A stretch of DNA of 64,000 bases from CAIMUS01 sp046347625. Its GTDB lineage: Bacteria > Pseudomonadota > Gammaproteobacteria > Competibacterales > Competibacteraceae. The stretch is taken from positions 248,001 through 312,000 of the forward strand of contig JAXMFU010000004.1 in assembly GCA_046347625.1 (NCBI GenBank), read 5' to 3'. Positions 38,800-48,500 of this stretch are shown piece after piece (the first letter of the stretch is position 1; each line of letters opens with the position of its first letter). The notes beneath the pieces were generated by a model. That model ran no database searches. It had not been told where the DNA came from and worked only from the letters and a program-made list of their open reading frames with translations. The position numbers were made by a program, and so were the translations under genes.

Positions 38800-40923
38800 G
38801 TGCCGAGCGGATTCCTCACTGCAACCGAACGCAATCGGCTGAACCGATTTCCAGACGAGATTCCGTACGATGATCTGAGCGCCTATTTCACGCTGTCCGA
38901 CCGTGATATCCAGGCCAGCCAACGCCCGCGCGGGGACCACAATCGCTTGGGCTTTGCGTTGCAACTGTGTGTGCTCCGGTATCTGGGCTTTGTGCCCGAC
39001 GACTTGAGCACCACCCCGCCGGTAGCCGTTCACTTTATCGCGGGCCAACTTGGTCTGGCGCCCGACGTCATCCAATGCTATGGCCGGCGCCTCCATACCC
39101 GTACCGAGCATGTGTTGCAGGTACAAGCCTATCTGGGTTTTCGCAAAGCGACGGCTGCCGATCTGGAGGCACTGGCCCAGTGGTTGTTGGAGCGCGCGCT
39201 GGAACACGATAAACCCACGTTGTTATTGCAGCTGGCCTGCGAGCAGCTGCGCCGCGAGGGCATCGTGCGACCTGGCATTACCCGCTTGGAATCGCTCGTC
39301 GCCACCGCCCGGCATCAGGCCCAAGAGGAAACCTATCGTCGCTTGCTACCGTTACTCCTCCCCAGCCGCTGCACTTGGCTTGATGCCTTGTTGGTGCCGG
39401 AGACCGCTACCGGCCGCACGCCCTTGGCCTGGCTACGCGCCACCGCAACTGCCGCCACGGCGGCGCAGATTCGCGTTGGGTTGGATAAGATCGCGTTTCT
39501 CCAGCAAAACGGGGTTACTGACTGGGATTTAAGCTCGCTCAACCCCAATCGGGTCAAGTTCCTGGCCCAGATCGGCCGCCAGTCCACTAACCAGTCTTTA
39601 CAGCGCTGCGCGATAACACGACGCTATCCGATCCTGATCGCTTTTCTCAAACAAACGCTGCTGACGCTCACCGATGAGGTGGTGGAAATGTTCGACCAGT
39701 GTCTATGGGACTGCCACCGTGAGGCAAAGCAAGCTCTGGCCGACTTCCAGCAGCGGAGGGCCAGTACCGTCAACGACCAGCTGCGCTGGTTTCAGGACCT
39801 CGGCGAGGTGCTGCTGGATGCGGCGGTGGCGGACGCGGCGGTCCGTCAAGTCAGTTTTCAACGGGTATCGGAACAGACCTTGCGCACCGCGCTGGCGGAA
39901 ACGAAACAGCTCATTCGGCCCAGCAACGACGCCTACGTCGATTTTTTCGGCCGCCGCTACAGCTACGTGCGGCAATTTGCACCCGCCTTCCTGCAGCGGC
40001 TGACGTTCCGTGCCAGCCAGGATCACCCGCCGCTGCTCCGGGCCGTGACGTTACTGCGTGAACTCGATACTCACCCCTCTCGCCATCCTGGGCTGGGCGC
40101 TGCGCCGCTAGCCTTTATCCCGACCGCGTGGCGGTCTTACGTGGTCGATGCGCAAGGCAACATTAGCCGCCGGTATTACGAACTGTGCACGCTATGGATG
40201 CTGCGCCAAGCCTTACGGACTGGCGATATCTGGGTCGAAAACAGCCGTCGCTACGCCGATCCGGAAACGTATCTGATTCCAGCCGAGGAATGGCCGCAGT
40301 GGCGATCCAAGGTGTGTGAGCTCACCGGCACACCTGGTACCGGTGATCAGCGCCTCGCCGAACGGGAGGCAGACCTGGAACGCCTCTTGGCGCGGGTCAA
40401 TCGCCAACTGTCGGCGCGCAACAGCCCCTTGCGGTTAGAAGACGGACGTCTTATTTTGACACCGCTGGACGCCGAGGAGCGACCCGCACGCGTCGAGGCC
40501 TTGGCCAACGCGATCGGCGAACGGTTACCCAAGGTGGATATCACCGATCTTTTGATCGAGGTTGATCGCTGGGTGCGCTTTTCCGAGCACTTCACGCACG
40601 CCACGGGCAAGGAGGCGCGCAGTACCCATTTTTTGCTCTATCTCTATGCCTGCCTGCTGGCTCAGGCCGGCAATTTTGGGCTCGCCCAGCTGGCCGAGAA
40701 TGCCGATATCCCGTATCACCAGTTGCTCTGGTGCAATACCTGGTACATTCGTGAGAACACCTTGCGCGCCGCGTTTAGCGCGATGGTCAATTACCATCAT
40801 GGCTTGCCGCTGAGCCGGGTCTGGGAGGCCGGCTCGCTGATGAGTTCGAATACGCCCACCGCCTGCCGGGCGTGCCAGACGATGGGAGGCACCCCTGCCA
40901 GACCCAGGAGGATAGCGGCCTGA
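38800..40923 (+). pseudogene. tnpA: Tn3-family transposase, C-terminally truncated
   Basis: A GTG start at 38800. The ~700 residues cover the N-terminal DNA-binding region (FLTATERNRLNRFPDEI ... YFTLSDRDIQASQRPRGDHN) and part of the catalytic region. Homology ends near AMVNYHHGLPLSRVWEAGSL; the remainder (TPTACRACQ...) is unrelated, so the last ~280 residues, with two of the three catalytic acidic residues, are lost. It differs clearly from the other truncated Tn3 transposase at 24540. Confidence 0.85.
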
Positions 40924-40937
40924 AGAAAGCGGCCCCC

Positions 40938-41147
40938 TCAGGCGGCTCTGGCATACTTTCTCTTCAACTCGGGTCTGGCGCTGAAAATCTCATGCCGCGT
41001 CCAGCACCGGTGGCACGTCACTTGATCCTCAGGCGTCGCCTCAAACCCTTCGCAGGCCCAAAACTGACACCCGCACCGCCAGAGAGAATCGACCGCTTCC
41101 GCCAGTAAATCGGCGCTTTCATCAACCTGGTTCATCTTAATAGCCAT
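40938..41147 (-). CDS. Small Cys-rich hypothetical protein
   Basis: 69 residues from an ATG at 41147: MAIKMNQVDESADLLAEAVD, then CGCQFWACEG ... CHRCWTRHE. Five cysteines, in the pattern CxC-x4-C and CxxC, suggest a small zinc-binding protein. It lies between the truncated Tn3 transposase and the IS66 genes. I recognise no family. A weak ribosome binding site (GAGG) precedes the start. Confidence 0.5.
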   Translation of the reverse strand: MAIKMNQVDESADLLAEAVDSLWRCGCQFWACEGFEATPEDQVTCHRCWTRHEIFSARPELKRKYARAA

Positions 41148-41298
41148 ACAAACTCTGCCTCATTCAGTGCCTATCGTCGAGTCGTCAGATGGCGTTGGGG
41201 CCGGCTTGAGTGTGAGGTTCCGGGGGCCGTGCGTGACATGATCCCGTTCCCCTGAGTAAGGTTCTGCCCCAGTCTATTCACCTGATTGGGAGGAACCG

Positions 41299-41718
41299 AT
41301 GACGACAGATCCCGTTCTCCAAGCGGAGCCCGTACTCGCGGACTTGGCCGAGCAATTTGCCCACTGGCGTCAAACGCGCCAGGCGCACGAGCCGATCCCA
41401 CCGCGGCTATGGAGCCAGGCCGTCGCCCTGACCGCACTGTTGCCGTATTCTCATGTGGCGAAGCGGCTACGGCTCAGCCCCACCGATCTGAAAAAACGCT
41501 GCCTGGCGCGACCTGAGATGGACGCGGCGGCGACACCACCGGCGGCGGCTTTTGTGGAAGTGACCGGGGTGGCGTTCGGCGCGGCGCCGGCGTCCCCTCC
41601 GCTGCTGATTGAGATAGAACGGCCCGATGGCGCCCGCTTACGCGTCCAGTCCACGACCGCGCTGTCGCTGGTGCCGGTCCTGCGGGCGTTCCTGGAGACC
41701 GCCGGATGCTACAATTGA
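41299..41718 (+). CDS. tnpA: IS66 accessory protein TnpA
   Basis: A 139-residue protein of the IS66 TnpA family, with an N-terminal HTH-like region (WSQAVALTALLPYSHVAKRLRLSPTDLKKR) and a C-terminal conserved block (LLIEIERPDGARLRVQS; VLRAFLETAGCYN). It starts at an ATG with GGAGG nearby and overlaps tnpB by 13 bases. In IS66 elements it is required with TnpB for transposition. Confidence 0.85.
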   Translation: MTTDPVLQAEPVLADLAEQFAHWRQTRQAHEPIPPRLWSQAVALTALLPYSHVAKRLRLSPTDLKKRCLARPEMDAAATPPAAAFVEVTGVAFGAAPASPPLLIEIERPDGARLRVQSTTALSLVPVLRAFLETAGCYN

Positions 41719-42056
41719 CACCCCAGAGTCGGATTTTTCTGGCCATAGCGCCGGTGGATTTTCGCAAGGGCATCGATGGCCTGGCGGCGGTGTGCCGCCA
41801 GGCGTTCGCCCAGAATCCGCTCAATGGTGCCCTGTACGTGTTCCGCAACCGCACCGGCACAGCCCTGAAGTTGCTGTATTATGACGGCCAAGGGTACTGG
41901 CTCTGCCTGAAACGCTTCTCGGCGGGGCGGCTGCGCTGGTGGCCACCCGCGGGTGCCGCTACGGTGCGGCTGGCCGCCCGTGAATTACAGGTGTTGCTCT
42001 GGAATGGCTACCCCGATCAGGCCGCCATGGCCGAGGACTGGCGCCGGGTCGCTTAA
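41706..42056 (+). CDS. tnpB: IS66 accessory protein TnpB (Orf2)
   Basis: A 116-residue TnpB with the family landmarks IAPVDFRKGIDGLAAVC, NGALYVFRNRTGTALKLLYY and GYWLCLKRFSAGRLRWW. Its start lies within the end of tnpA. Its stop overlaps the stop of a converging tnpC fragment (shared TTAA, 42053-42056), whereas tnpC usually follows in the same direction. Confidence 0.92.
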   Translation: MLQLTPQSRIFLAIAPVDFRKGIDGLAAVCRQAFAQNPLNGALYVFRNRTGTALKLLYYDGQGYWLCLKRFSAGRLRWWPPAGAATVRLAARELQVLLWNGYPDQAAMAEDWRRVA

Positions 42057-42442
42057 GCCGGCGCCAACGCCGCGTGATAGTTCCATGGCAGCCACGCTGC
42101 CGGCTGGCGGAAGACCGCCGGGCGATGGGTTTGCAGCGCCACCAGGTAAGCGAGTGCATTCACCCCCGCCTGGACACAGGTAGCGATCAGACTCGTCAGA
42201 ATGCTGGCGACCTGCGCACGGTGTGGACTGGCGTAGAACAGACTGTTTTTCCGTTGGCGGATGATCAACTTTAGCGCCCGTTCCACGGGATTACTATCGA
42301 TGGGCGCGCCGGGTTGTCGCAGAAATTGAGTCAAGGTTTCCCAGCGGGTTAACAGGTACGTGAAGGCCTTGCCCAGACTACTATTAGGTTCCACCAGGCG
42401 GTCCTGGAATTGCTGCTCCAGCCAGTGGTGCAGGGCTGTCAT
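42053..42442 (-). pseudogene. tnpC: IS66 transposase TnpC, C-terminal fragment, convergent to tnpAB
   Basis: About 130 residues of the IS66 transposase C-terminus: LTRWETLTQFLRQPGAPIDSN, PVERALKLIIRQRKNSLFYAS and an IATCVQAGVNALAYLVAL helix, including the final catalytic Glu (NPVERAL). The N-terminal ~350 residues are replaced by the ISAzo13-type element beginning near 42452. Orientation is opposite to tnpA and tnpB, with overlapping stop codons. Confidence 0.82.
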
Positions 42443-43203
42443 TAAGGGCTCAGGTATAACACGATAAATAAATTACCCAAATTTTGGTTCTATACTAACA
42501 TCCCATTTCGGCAAAGTCTCTGATCTTTGAAGGCGTTCTTCATAAGCCTTCATCGCCTTCTTCGTTAATTTGATCCCCTTTTCATAGGTCTTATTCAGTA
42601 GATGCACCACAGGTTTTACCCCATTCCATGTCATGGTGCTAGCCCATTCAATAGTAGCCTCAACCGAGTTAAGGAGTGCACCATTCCAATGGTTTTCTAA
42701 CACGCCCCAGCAACGTTCAATGGGATTATATTTACTAGGGTAAGGTGGATAATAAATCAGCCTGACAGAAAGACCTGTCTGGTCCACAAATTCTACTATC
42801 CGCTTGATAAATCGAGTCCGGTGACTATGAACGTGAGGACCACCATCTAAATCAATCACCAATTCCTCGACAGCGGCATGACTCTTTTGAGTCTCTTCCC
42901 ACCACTGTTCCAAGCAATCGACAATCAAATCACTCGTTTCATTCGAAGTACTAAAACTAATGGTGAGTGCATCATGCGTGGGCTCCAAAATACCTACTGG
43001 CACTAATTTTTGATCCACCTGCATATCATGGTCGAGTGCTTGAACCGCCGTTTGTCCCCGCCCTACACCGCCTCTCGAAAACTCACCAATCTTTACTTTA
43101 GCCTTTGTATCGATTGAAATTCTTAGCGATTTTTCAGTCTCATCAGCGGCCCGGTCGGCCTCTCGAACGTTGACAAAGATGGCGTCGGTTTCAGGAATTT
43201 TTT

Positions 43204-44590
43204 GGCTCTCTGGTAATTTGCGTTGCTGGTTACTAGCTGACATGCTATTGATAATTAAGCATATTTTTCATAGCCTACCAGATCGATAAAGAGACGCTGG
43301 AATAAATGACCCACCTTGAAAATCCCATCGCAACGTCGTTTGATCACCTTGATTTTATTATTCAATCCTTCTACAAATCCACTGTTCTTTCGCTCCACAA
43401 AATAATTCGTAATCTCATCCAGCCGCTTACCTAACGTTGACAAGAAAGTATCAAAACAGTCCAACTCACTCTCTTCCACCAACCGCTTCCAAGCCAGTAA
43501 GCGTTGCTTCGCTTCCGCTTTGCTAAGGGGGAGTTCAAAAATACTCGTTAACGTATAACAAAAGACATAGGCGGACCCTAACAGGGGAGTATATTTAAAC
43601 AAACCACTGAGGACTTCTAACTCTTCTGGCTTTACCTCCGCCGGATTTTTACGCAGTAACCACATCACCCCTTTGAACGCTTGATAATCGGTTTCAGGTA
43701 GTTCTTTCTTTACGCGTTTTAACTCTTTCTTGCGGAGCTCATCCAACCCTTTCCGATACCACTTGGCGACATGAAAACGATCGACGACGAGCTGCACTCC
43801 TTTCCCTAAAACTTCCTTTACCGCATTAATATAGCCTTCATACAGGTCGCTACATACCACTCGAATCGTTTTACGTAACTCCTTGGGAATACTCGAAAAA
43901 AATTTCTTTACCGTCGCTTTCTCCCGGCCTTCCAATACCCCCAGCACCCGAATGGCTCCTGTCGCTAACCGGGTTGTCACTATCGTGAAAAAGTCCTGAT
44001 GCCCTTTCTTGGCAGCGATTTCATCTATTCCCACCTGCGCTAAGTCCTTAAACTCCTTCCACTCGACTTTTTCACTCACTCGCCGGTCAATGATCCCCTG
44101 TACCGCTTCATAACCTAACCCCTCTTTAATACTCACATCCACTATTGTACTATTCACTAAACTGAGTAACACATGCGTTTCATAGGCCTTCGTATGAGGA
44201 CTCCGTGCATCATACCAGGATAACTTCTGGGTCGTCGTGGGGTGGTCCTCACAATAAGGACATTGATATCTTTTCGGCTTAATCCGGATATAGGTTGGCT
44301 TCCCTAAAATCGACAAATGACGCAGCGTAATCTCTCTCCCATAGCCATAAGTCGCCATGATTTTTTTGCCACAGCGATGACAATGAGTACCTTCCACAGT
44401 ACTCGTCACGGTGATAATAATTTCATGATTCGGAGCGAATTTAACGGCTTCAATCTTGACATCTTCGATGTCTAAAGGAATTTCAAAACAGTTCATAAGT
44501 ATTTCATGACCTCTTTACTTGAATCTGCGTCGTAGACTATAACCTGTTGTTTCTATTATAATTGATTACCCCGCAAGATACCAGAGAGCC
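43204..44590 (-). mobile_element. ISL3-family insertion sequence
   Basis: A 1387-bp element with inverted ends GGCTCTCTGGTAATTTGCG (43204-) and GGCTCTCTGGTATCTTGCG (complement, ending 44590) and a perfect 8-bp target duplication AATTTTTT (43196-43203 and 44591-44598), the size typical of ISL3. It is inserted in the ISAzo13-type transposase gene. A 53-bp copy of its right end survives at 13445-13497. Confidence 0.93.
43255..44496 (-). CDS. ISL3-family transposase
   Basis: A 413-residue transposase with an N-terminal zinc-binding region (CHRCGKK ... CPYCEDH), a HTH (SIKEGLGYEAVQGIIDRRV), and catalytic Asp residues in LAQVGIDEIAAKKGH (about residue 152) and RVVCSDLYEGYINAVKEV (about residue 214). 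VDRFHVAKWYRKGLDELRK is the ISL3 landmark, and the late acidic residue is in RKNSGFVEGLNNKIKVIKRR. It is complete, and the element has both ends and a clean duplication. Confidence 0.93.
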   Translation of the reverse strand: MNCFEIPLDIEDVKIEAVKFAPNHEIIITVTSTVEGTHCHRCGKKIMATYGYGREITLRHLSILGKPTYIRIKPKRYQCPYCEDHPTTTQKLSWYDARSPHTKAYETHVLLSLVNSTIVDVSIKEGLGYEAVQGIIDRRVSEKVEWKEFKDLAQVGIDEIAAKKGHQDFFTIVTTRLATGAIRVLGVLEGREKATVKKFFSSIPKELRKTIRVVCSDLYEGYINAVKEVLGKGVQLVVDRFHVAKWYRKGLDELRKKELKRVKKELPETDYQAFKGVMWLLRKNPAEVKPEELEVLSGLFKYTPLLGSAYVFCYTLTSIFELPLSKAEAKQRLLAWKRLVEESELDCFDTFLSTLGKRLDEITNYFVERKNSGFVEGLNNKIKVIKRRCDGIFKVGHLFQRLFIDLVGYEKYA

Positions 44591-45292
44591 AATTTTTTTT
44601 TGCGGCTTGGTTTTTTGAACCCGTCTAAGGCGATAGCCCAAGCGATTTAAAATTTGGCCGATGGTATTCTCATGAGGCAGTTCCTCATCACGATACCCCT
44701 TAACTTCAATTAACGCCTGTCGAACCGCTTTAGCGGTGATACGCGTATAAGCAAAGGAGGTTTGAAATTTTGGATCAACTTGACTATGAGGGTTTACTAA
44801 CTCACGAATATCTTGGGCCAAATGAGGGAATTTCTCTTCCGTTGGTTTGTTACCACGAGCCGAGTAATTATCCACACACTCAATTCCTGTCGCTAACTCC
44901 CTTAACCCTTTCTCGAGGGTTGCTCTACCCCAACCCAATTCGCGTTCCGCTTGACGGGTATTGCCTTCAAAAAATTCTGATGTTACCTCAGCCATATATT
45001 TTCGCTTTTTTGCACCCGTTAACAGACGGGCAGCATGATCAATCGTAAATCGAATTGCCTCAGTCAATTTACTCATCACGCTTCTCAACCTATTGAGTTG
45101 ACTAACCAGTTAATCTCACTGTAGTATAATATATTAAGCAGATTTTGGGTAGTATTGTGGTAAATTATTTTTCGGAAGTTACCTAACTTCGGATGTGCCG
45201 CTTGTAGCCCCTCTTGCACGTTCTTGGCCGGCTTCTGGACAGTTCCCATCGGTTCCTCATACCCTCGTTAACCGGAGGCGGGAGTTTATTTC

Positions 45293-45430
45293 ATACCAAA
45301 TCTCAGTGAGTTTTAGACTTGAAAGCACCAGGTAGGGTGGCCATAGCCCACCTTATCTTTTTGATTTCGCTACAGAAGGTGGGCCATGCCCACCCTCCGG
45401 TTTACGTTAAAACTCCAACCGAATTGGTAT
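45293..45430. repeat. Long imperfect palindrome (dispersed-repeat type)
   Basis: Outer arms ATACCAAATCTC...GAGTTTTA (45293-) and its complement (GATACCAATTC...GAGTTTTAAC read from the right) enclose inner arms AGGGTGGCCATAGCCCACC / GGTGGGCCATGCCCACCCT (45333-45396). The whole can fold into one hairpin of ~138 nt. Units with GTGGGC-NNN-GCCCAC cores are common multicopy non-coding repeats in gammaproteobacteria and cyanobacteria. The rest of the gap between 45186 and 45554 holds nothing I recognise. Confidence 0.65.
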
Positions 45431-45554
45431 CAAAACTGATAAGTTGTGAGGGAAAGCTTGCTACTCAGGTAGAGTTATGACTGAATTTTGGGTATGAAGA
45501 GGAATTAAAGGCGGCGTATCCTAATGAGGGGTTCGAAGTCATCATTACCTCAAT

Positions 45555-48500
45555 GTGCTCGATAAACTCTCAGTGAGTCCGATCCCGCATGAGCATTGGA
45601 CTCGGTTAAGAGAGCAGGCCTATCGTACTTGCGCTCGCTGCAGACCTCGTTTCCAGAAGGAGACCTCAGACTTGACGGTAAATCGCCAGATGATTTTCGG
45701 TAATATGCTCCATTTTAAAGCGTATTTCCGTAGTAAAGACCTGACACAAAAGTACGCCGGCGACGAGCCGCCGCTGCGAGCGGAACTGTTCAGCAGTGCG
45801 CAGATGGAGGAGCATGGCAAGACCCTGGCGGGCTCCCACCAGTTGAGTCTGAGACGCGCACCGGACCAGTTGCTGACACGGCTGACCGAAAATGAAGAGG
45901 TCCTGAAAGGAGCCTGTCACCTGCTGGCGGCGGCGGTTAAGGCGAACCGCCGGATTGTGCCGGCCGGGGAATGGCTGCTCGATAACTTCTACCTGATCGA
46001 AGAGCAGATTCGCACGGCCAAGCGACACTTGCCCAAGGGTTACAGCCGGGAACTGCCCTGCCTGGCCTTTGGCCCGTCGACCGGGCTTCCGCGCGTGTAC
46101 GACATCGCCCTGGAGACGATCGCGCATGGCGATGGACAGGTGGATCCGGAAAGCCTCAGCCGTTTCATAGCGGCTTACCAACAGGTCACCGCCCTCACCT
46201 TAGGTGAATTGTGGGCCATCCCTATCATGCTGCGGCTGGCGCTGATCGAAAATCTGCGGCGGGTCAGCGCCCGGATTGCCGCCGCCAGGATCGACCGCAA
46301 CCTGGCCGACTCGTGGGCGGACCAGATGATGGAGATGGCCGACAAGGATCCGAAGAATCTGGTGCTGGTGATCGCCGACATGGCGCGCTCCAATCCGCCG
46401 TCGTCGAGCGCCTTTGTGGCAGAGCTGGCGCGCCGGTTACAAGGACAGAGTCCCGCTTTGGCATTGCCGCTCACCTGGATCGAGCAATGGCTTTCCGAGT
46501 CGGATCTGACGATCGAGCAGTTGGTGCAACTGGAAAGCCAGTATCAGGCCGCCGACCAGGTCTCTATCAGCAACAGCATCGGCAGCCTGCGCTTTCTGGC
46601 GGCCATGGACTGGCGCGAGTTCGTGGAAACGCTGAGCGTGGTCGAACAGACATTGCGTCAGGATCCCACCGGCGTTTACGGTAAAATGGATTTCGCCACC
46701 CGCGACCGCTACCGTCATGCCGTGGAGAAAACAGCGAAGACCAGGGGGCTGTCCGAGGATGAAGTGGCGCGCCAGGCGATTCAACTGGCGCGCGAAGGCG
46801 CGACCGCCCAAGGCGGTGATGACCGGACGGCGCATGTCGGATTCTACCTGATCGACCAGGGGTTGCCACGGCTCAAACGGTTCGGGCGGCCACGCCGGTC
46901 CGTAGCGGCGCGGCTGCAACGAATCGGCCGTCGCTTTCCGTTACCCACTTATCTGGGCGCCATCGCGTTGCTCACGGCGGTTCTCAGCGGCGGCTTGCTG
47001 GAGCAGGCGTATGCCGCCGGCTCACCGGCCTGGTTGCTCGCGCTGCTGGGCATCGTCCTGCTGCTGGCCACCAGTCAACTGGCGGTAGCGCTGGTGAACT
47101 GGCTGGCGACCCTGCTGGTGACGCCACAGCCGCTGCCGCGGATGGATTTTTCCCAGGGCATTCCACCGGAAGCGCGCACCCTGGTGGTGGTTCCGAGCCT
47201 GCTCACCAGCGCCGCCGGCGTCGATGCGCTGGTCGAGGATCTGGAAATCCGATTCCTGGCCAATCGCGGCAAAAACCTGCACTTCGGGCTGTTGACCGAT
47301 TTTGGCGACGCCGGCCAGGAAAGCTGTCCCGAGGACGACGCGCTGTTACGCCTGGCGCAGCAGCGGATCGAAGCGCTGAATCAGAAATACCGGCATGCCG
47401 ACAGCGATACCTTTTTCCTGCTTCATCGCCCGCGCCGGTGGAATCCACAGGAGCGGATATGGATGGGTTACGAGCGCAAGCGCGGCAAGCTGGGGGATTT
47501 GAATACGCTGCTGCGCGGCAACCCGGCCGATCGCTTCGCGCTGATCGTCGGCAGAACGGATGTGCTGACCAACGTCAAGTACGTGATCACCCTGGACACC
47601 GATACGCAACTGCCGCGCGATGCGGCGTGGCAGTGTGTGTCTACCCTGGCGCACCCGCTGAACCGAGCCCGCTATGATGAAAGCAGGCAGCGGGTCTGTG
47701 TCGGTTACGGCATCCTGCAACCCCGCGTGGCCGTGAGCCTGGTCGGCGCCAATCAGTCCTGGTATGCGTGGCTGTACAGCGGCGAGGCGGGCATCGACCC
47801 GTATACGCGCGCCATCTCCGATGTGTACCAGGATCTGTGCCAGGAAGGTTCTTTTATCGGTAAGGGCATCTATGACGTCAACGCCTTCGAACAGGCGCTC
47901 GATGGCCGTTTTCCCGACAACCGGATCCTCAGCCACGATCTGCTGGAAGGATGCTACGCCCGTTCGGGACTGCTGAGCGATGTCCAACTGTACGAGGACT
48001 ATCCAGCCCGCTACAGCACCGATGTGAGCCGCCGGCATCGCTGGATTCGTGGCGATTGGCTGGTGGCGCGCTGGCTGCTGCCGCGCGTTCCCGACGGTGA
48101 GGGCCGTCTGCAGCGAAATCCGCTGTCCGCCCTGTCCCGCTGGAAAATCTTCGACAATCTACGGCGCAGTCTCGTGCCGCCGGCGTTGACGCTGCTGCTG
48201 CTGCTGGGCTGGACGGTTTTGCCGGCGGCGTGGTTATGGACCCTGGCGGTACTCGGAATCCTGCTGCTGCCTACCGTGCTGACCACTGCGGTGGCGCTAT
48301 TGCGAAAGCCGGAAGATACGCGCCTGGGCCCGCATCTGGTGGCTACGGTGCGCTCGACCGGACGACCCCTGGGACAGGCGGCATTCACCCTGGCCTGCCT
48401 TCCCTACGAGGCATTCTTCAGCCTGGACGCGATTGGCCGCACCGTCTGGCGGCTGCTGGTCAGCCACCGGCGCCTCCTCGAATGGCGCCCATCGAGCGAC

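Larger units (their letters stand above)
42473..45088 (-). pseudogene. ISAzo13-family transposase gene, split by ISL3
   Basis: The N-terminal part is at 44591-45088 (MSKLTEAIRFTIDHAARLL ... GQILNRLGYRLRRVQKTKP). The C-terminal part is at 42473-43203 (PETDAIFVNVREADRAADET; VIDLDGGPHVHSHRTRF; PPYPSKYNPIERCWGVLENHWNG) with catalytic Asp and Glu typical of the ISAzo13 group. Removing the ISL3 and one AATTTTTT repeat rejoins KPQKKI-PETDAIFV in one frame, giving ~425 residues. The element spans roughly 42452-45185, with related ends containing AAATAA(A/T)(A/T)TTACC. Confidence 0.85.

Noticed and set aside
43204..44590. ISL3 and the 13445 remnant as a composite transposon
   Set aside because: Only 53 bp remains at 13445, and the 30 kb between is a mosaic of unrelated insertions with no sign of joint movement.
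45331..45400. CRISPR-like repeat
   Set aside because: Only one palindromic unit, with no spaced direct repeats.
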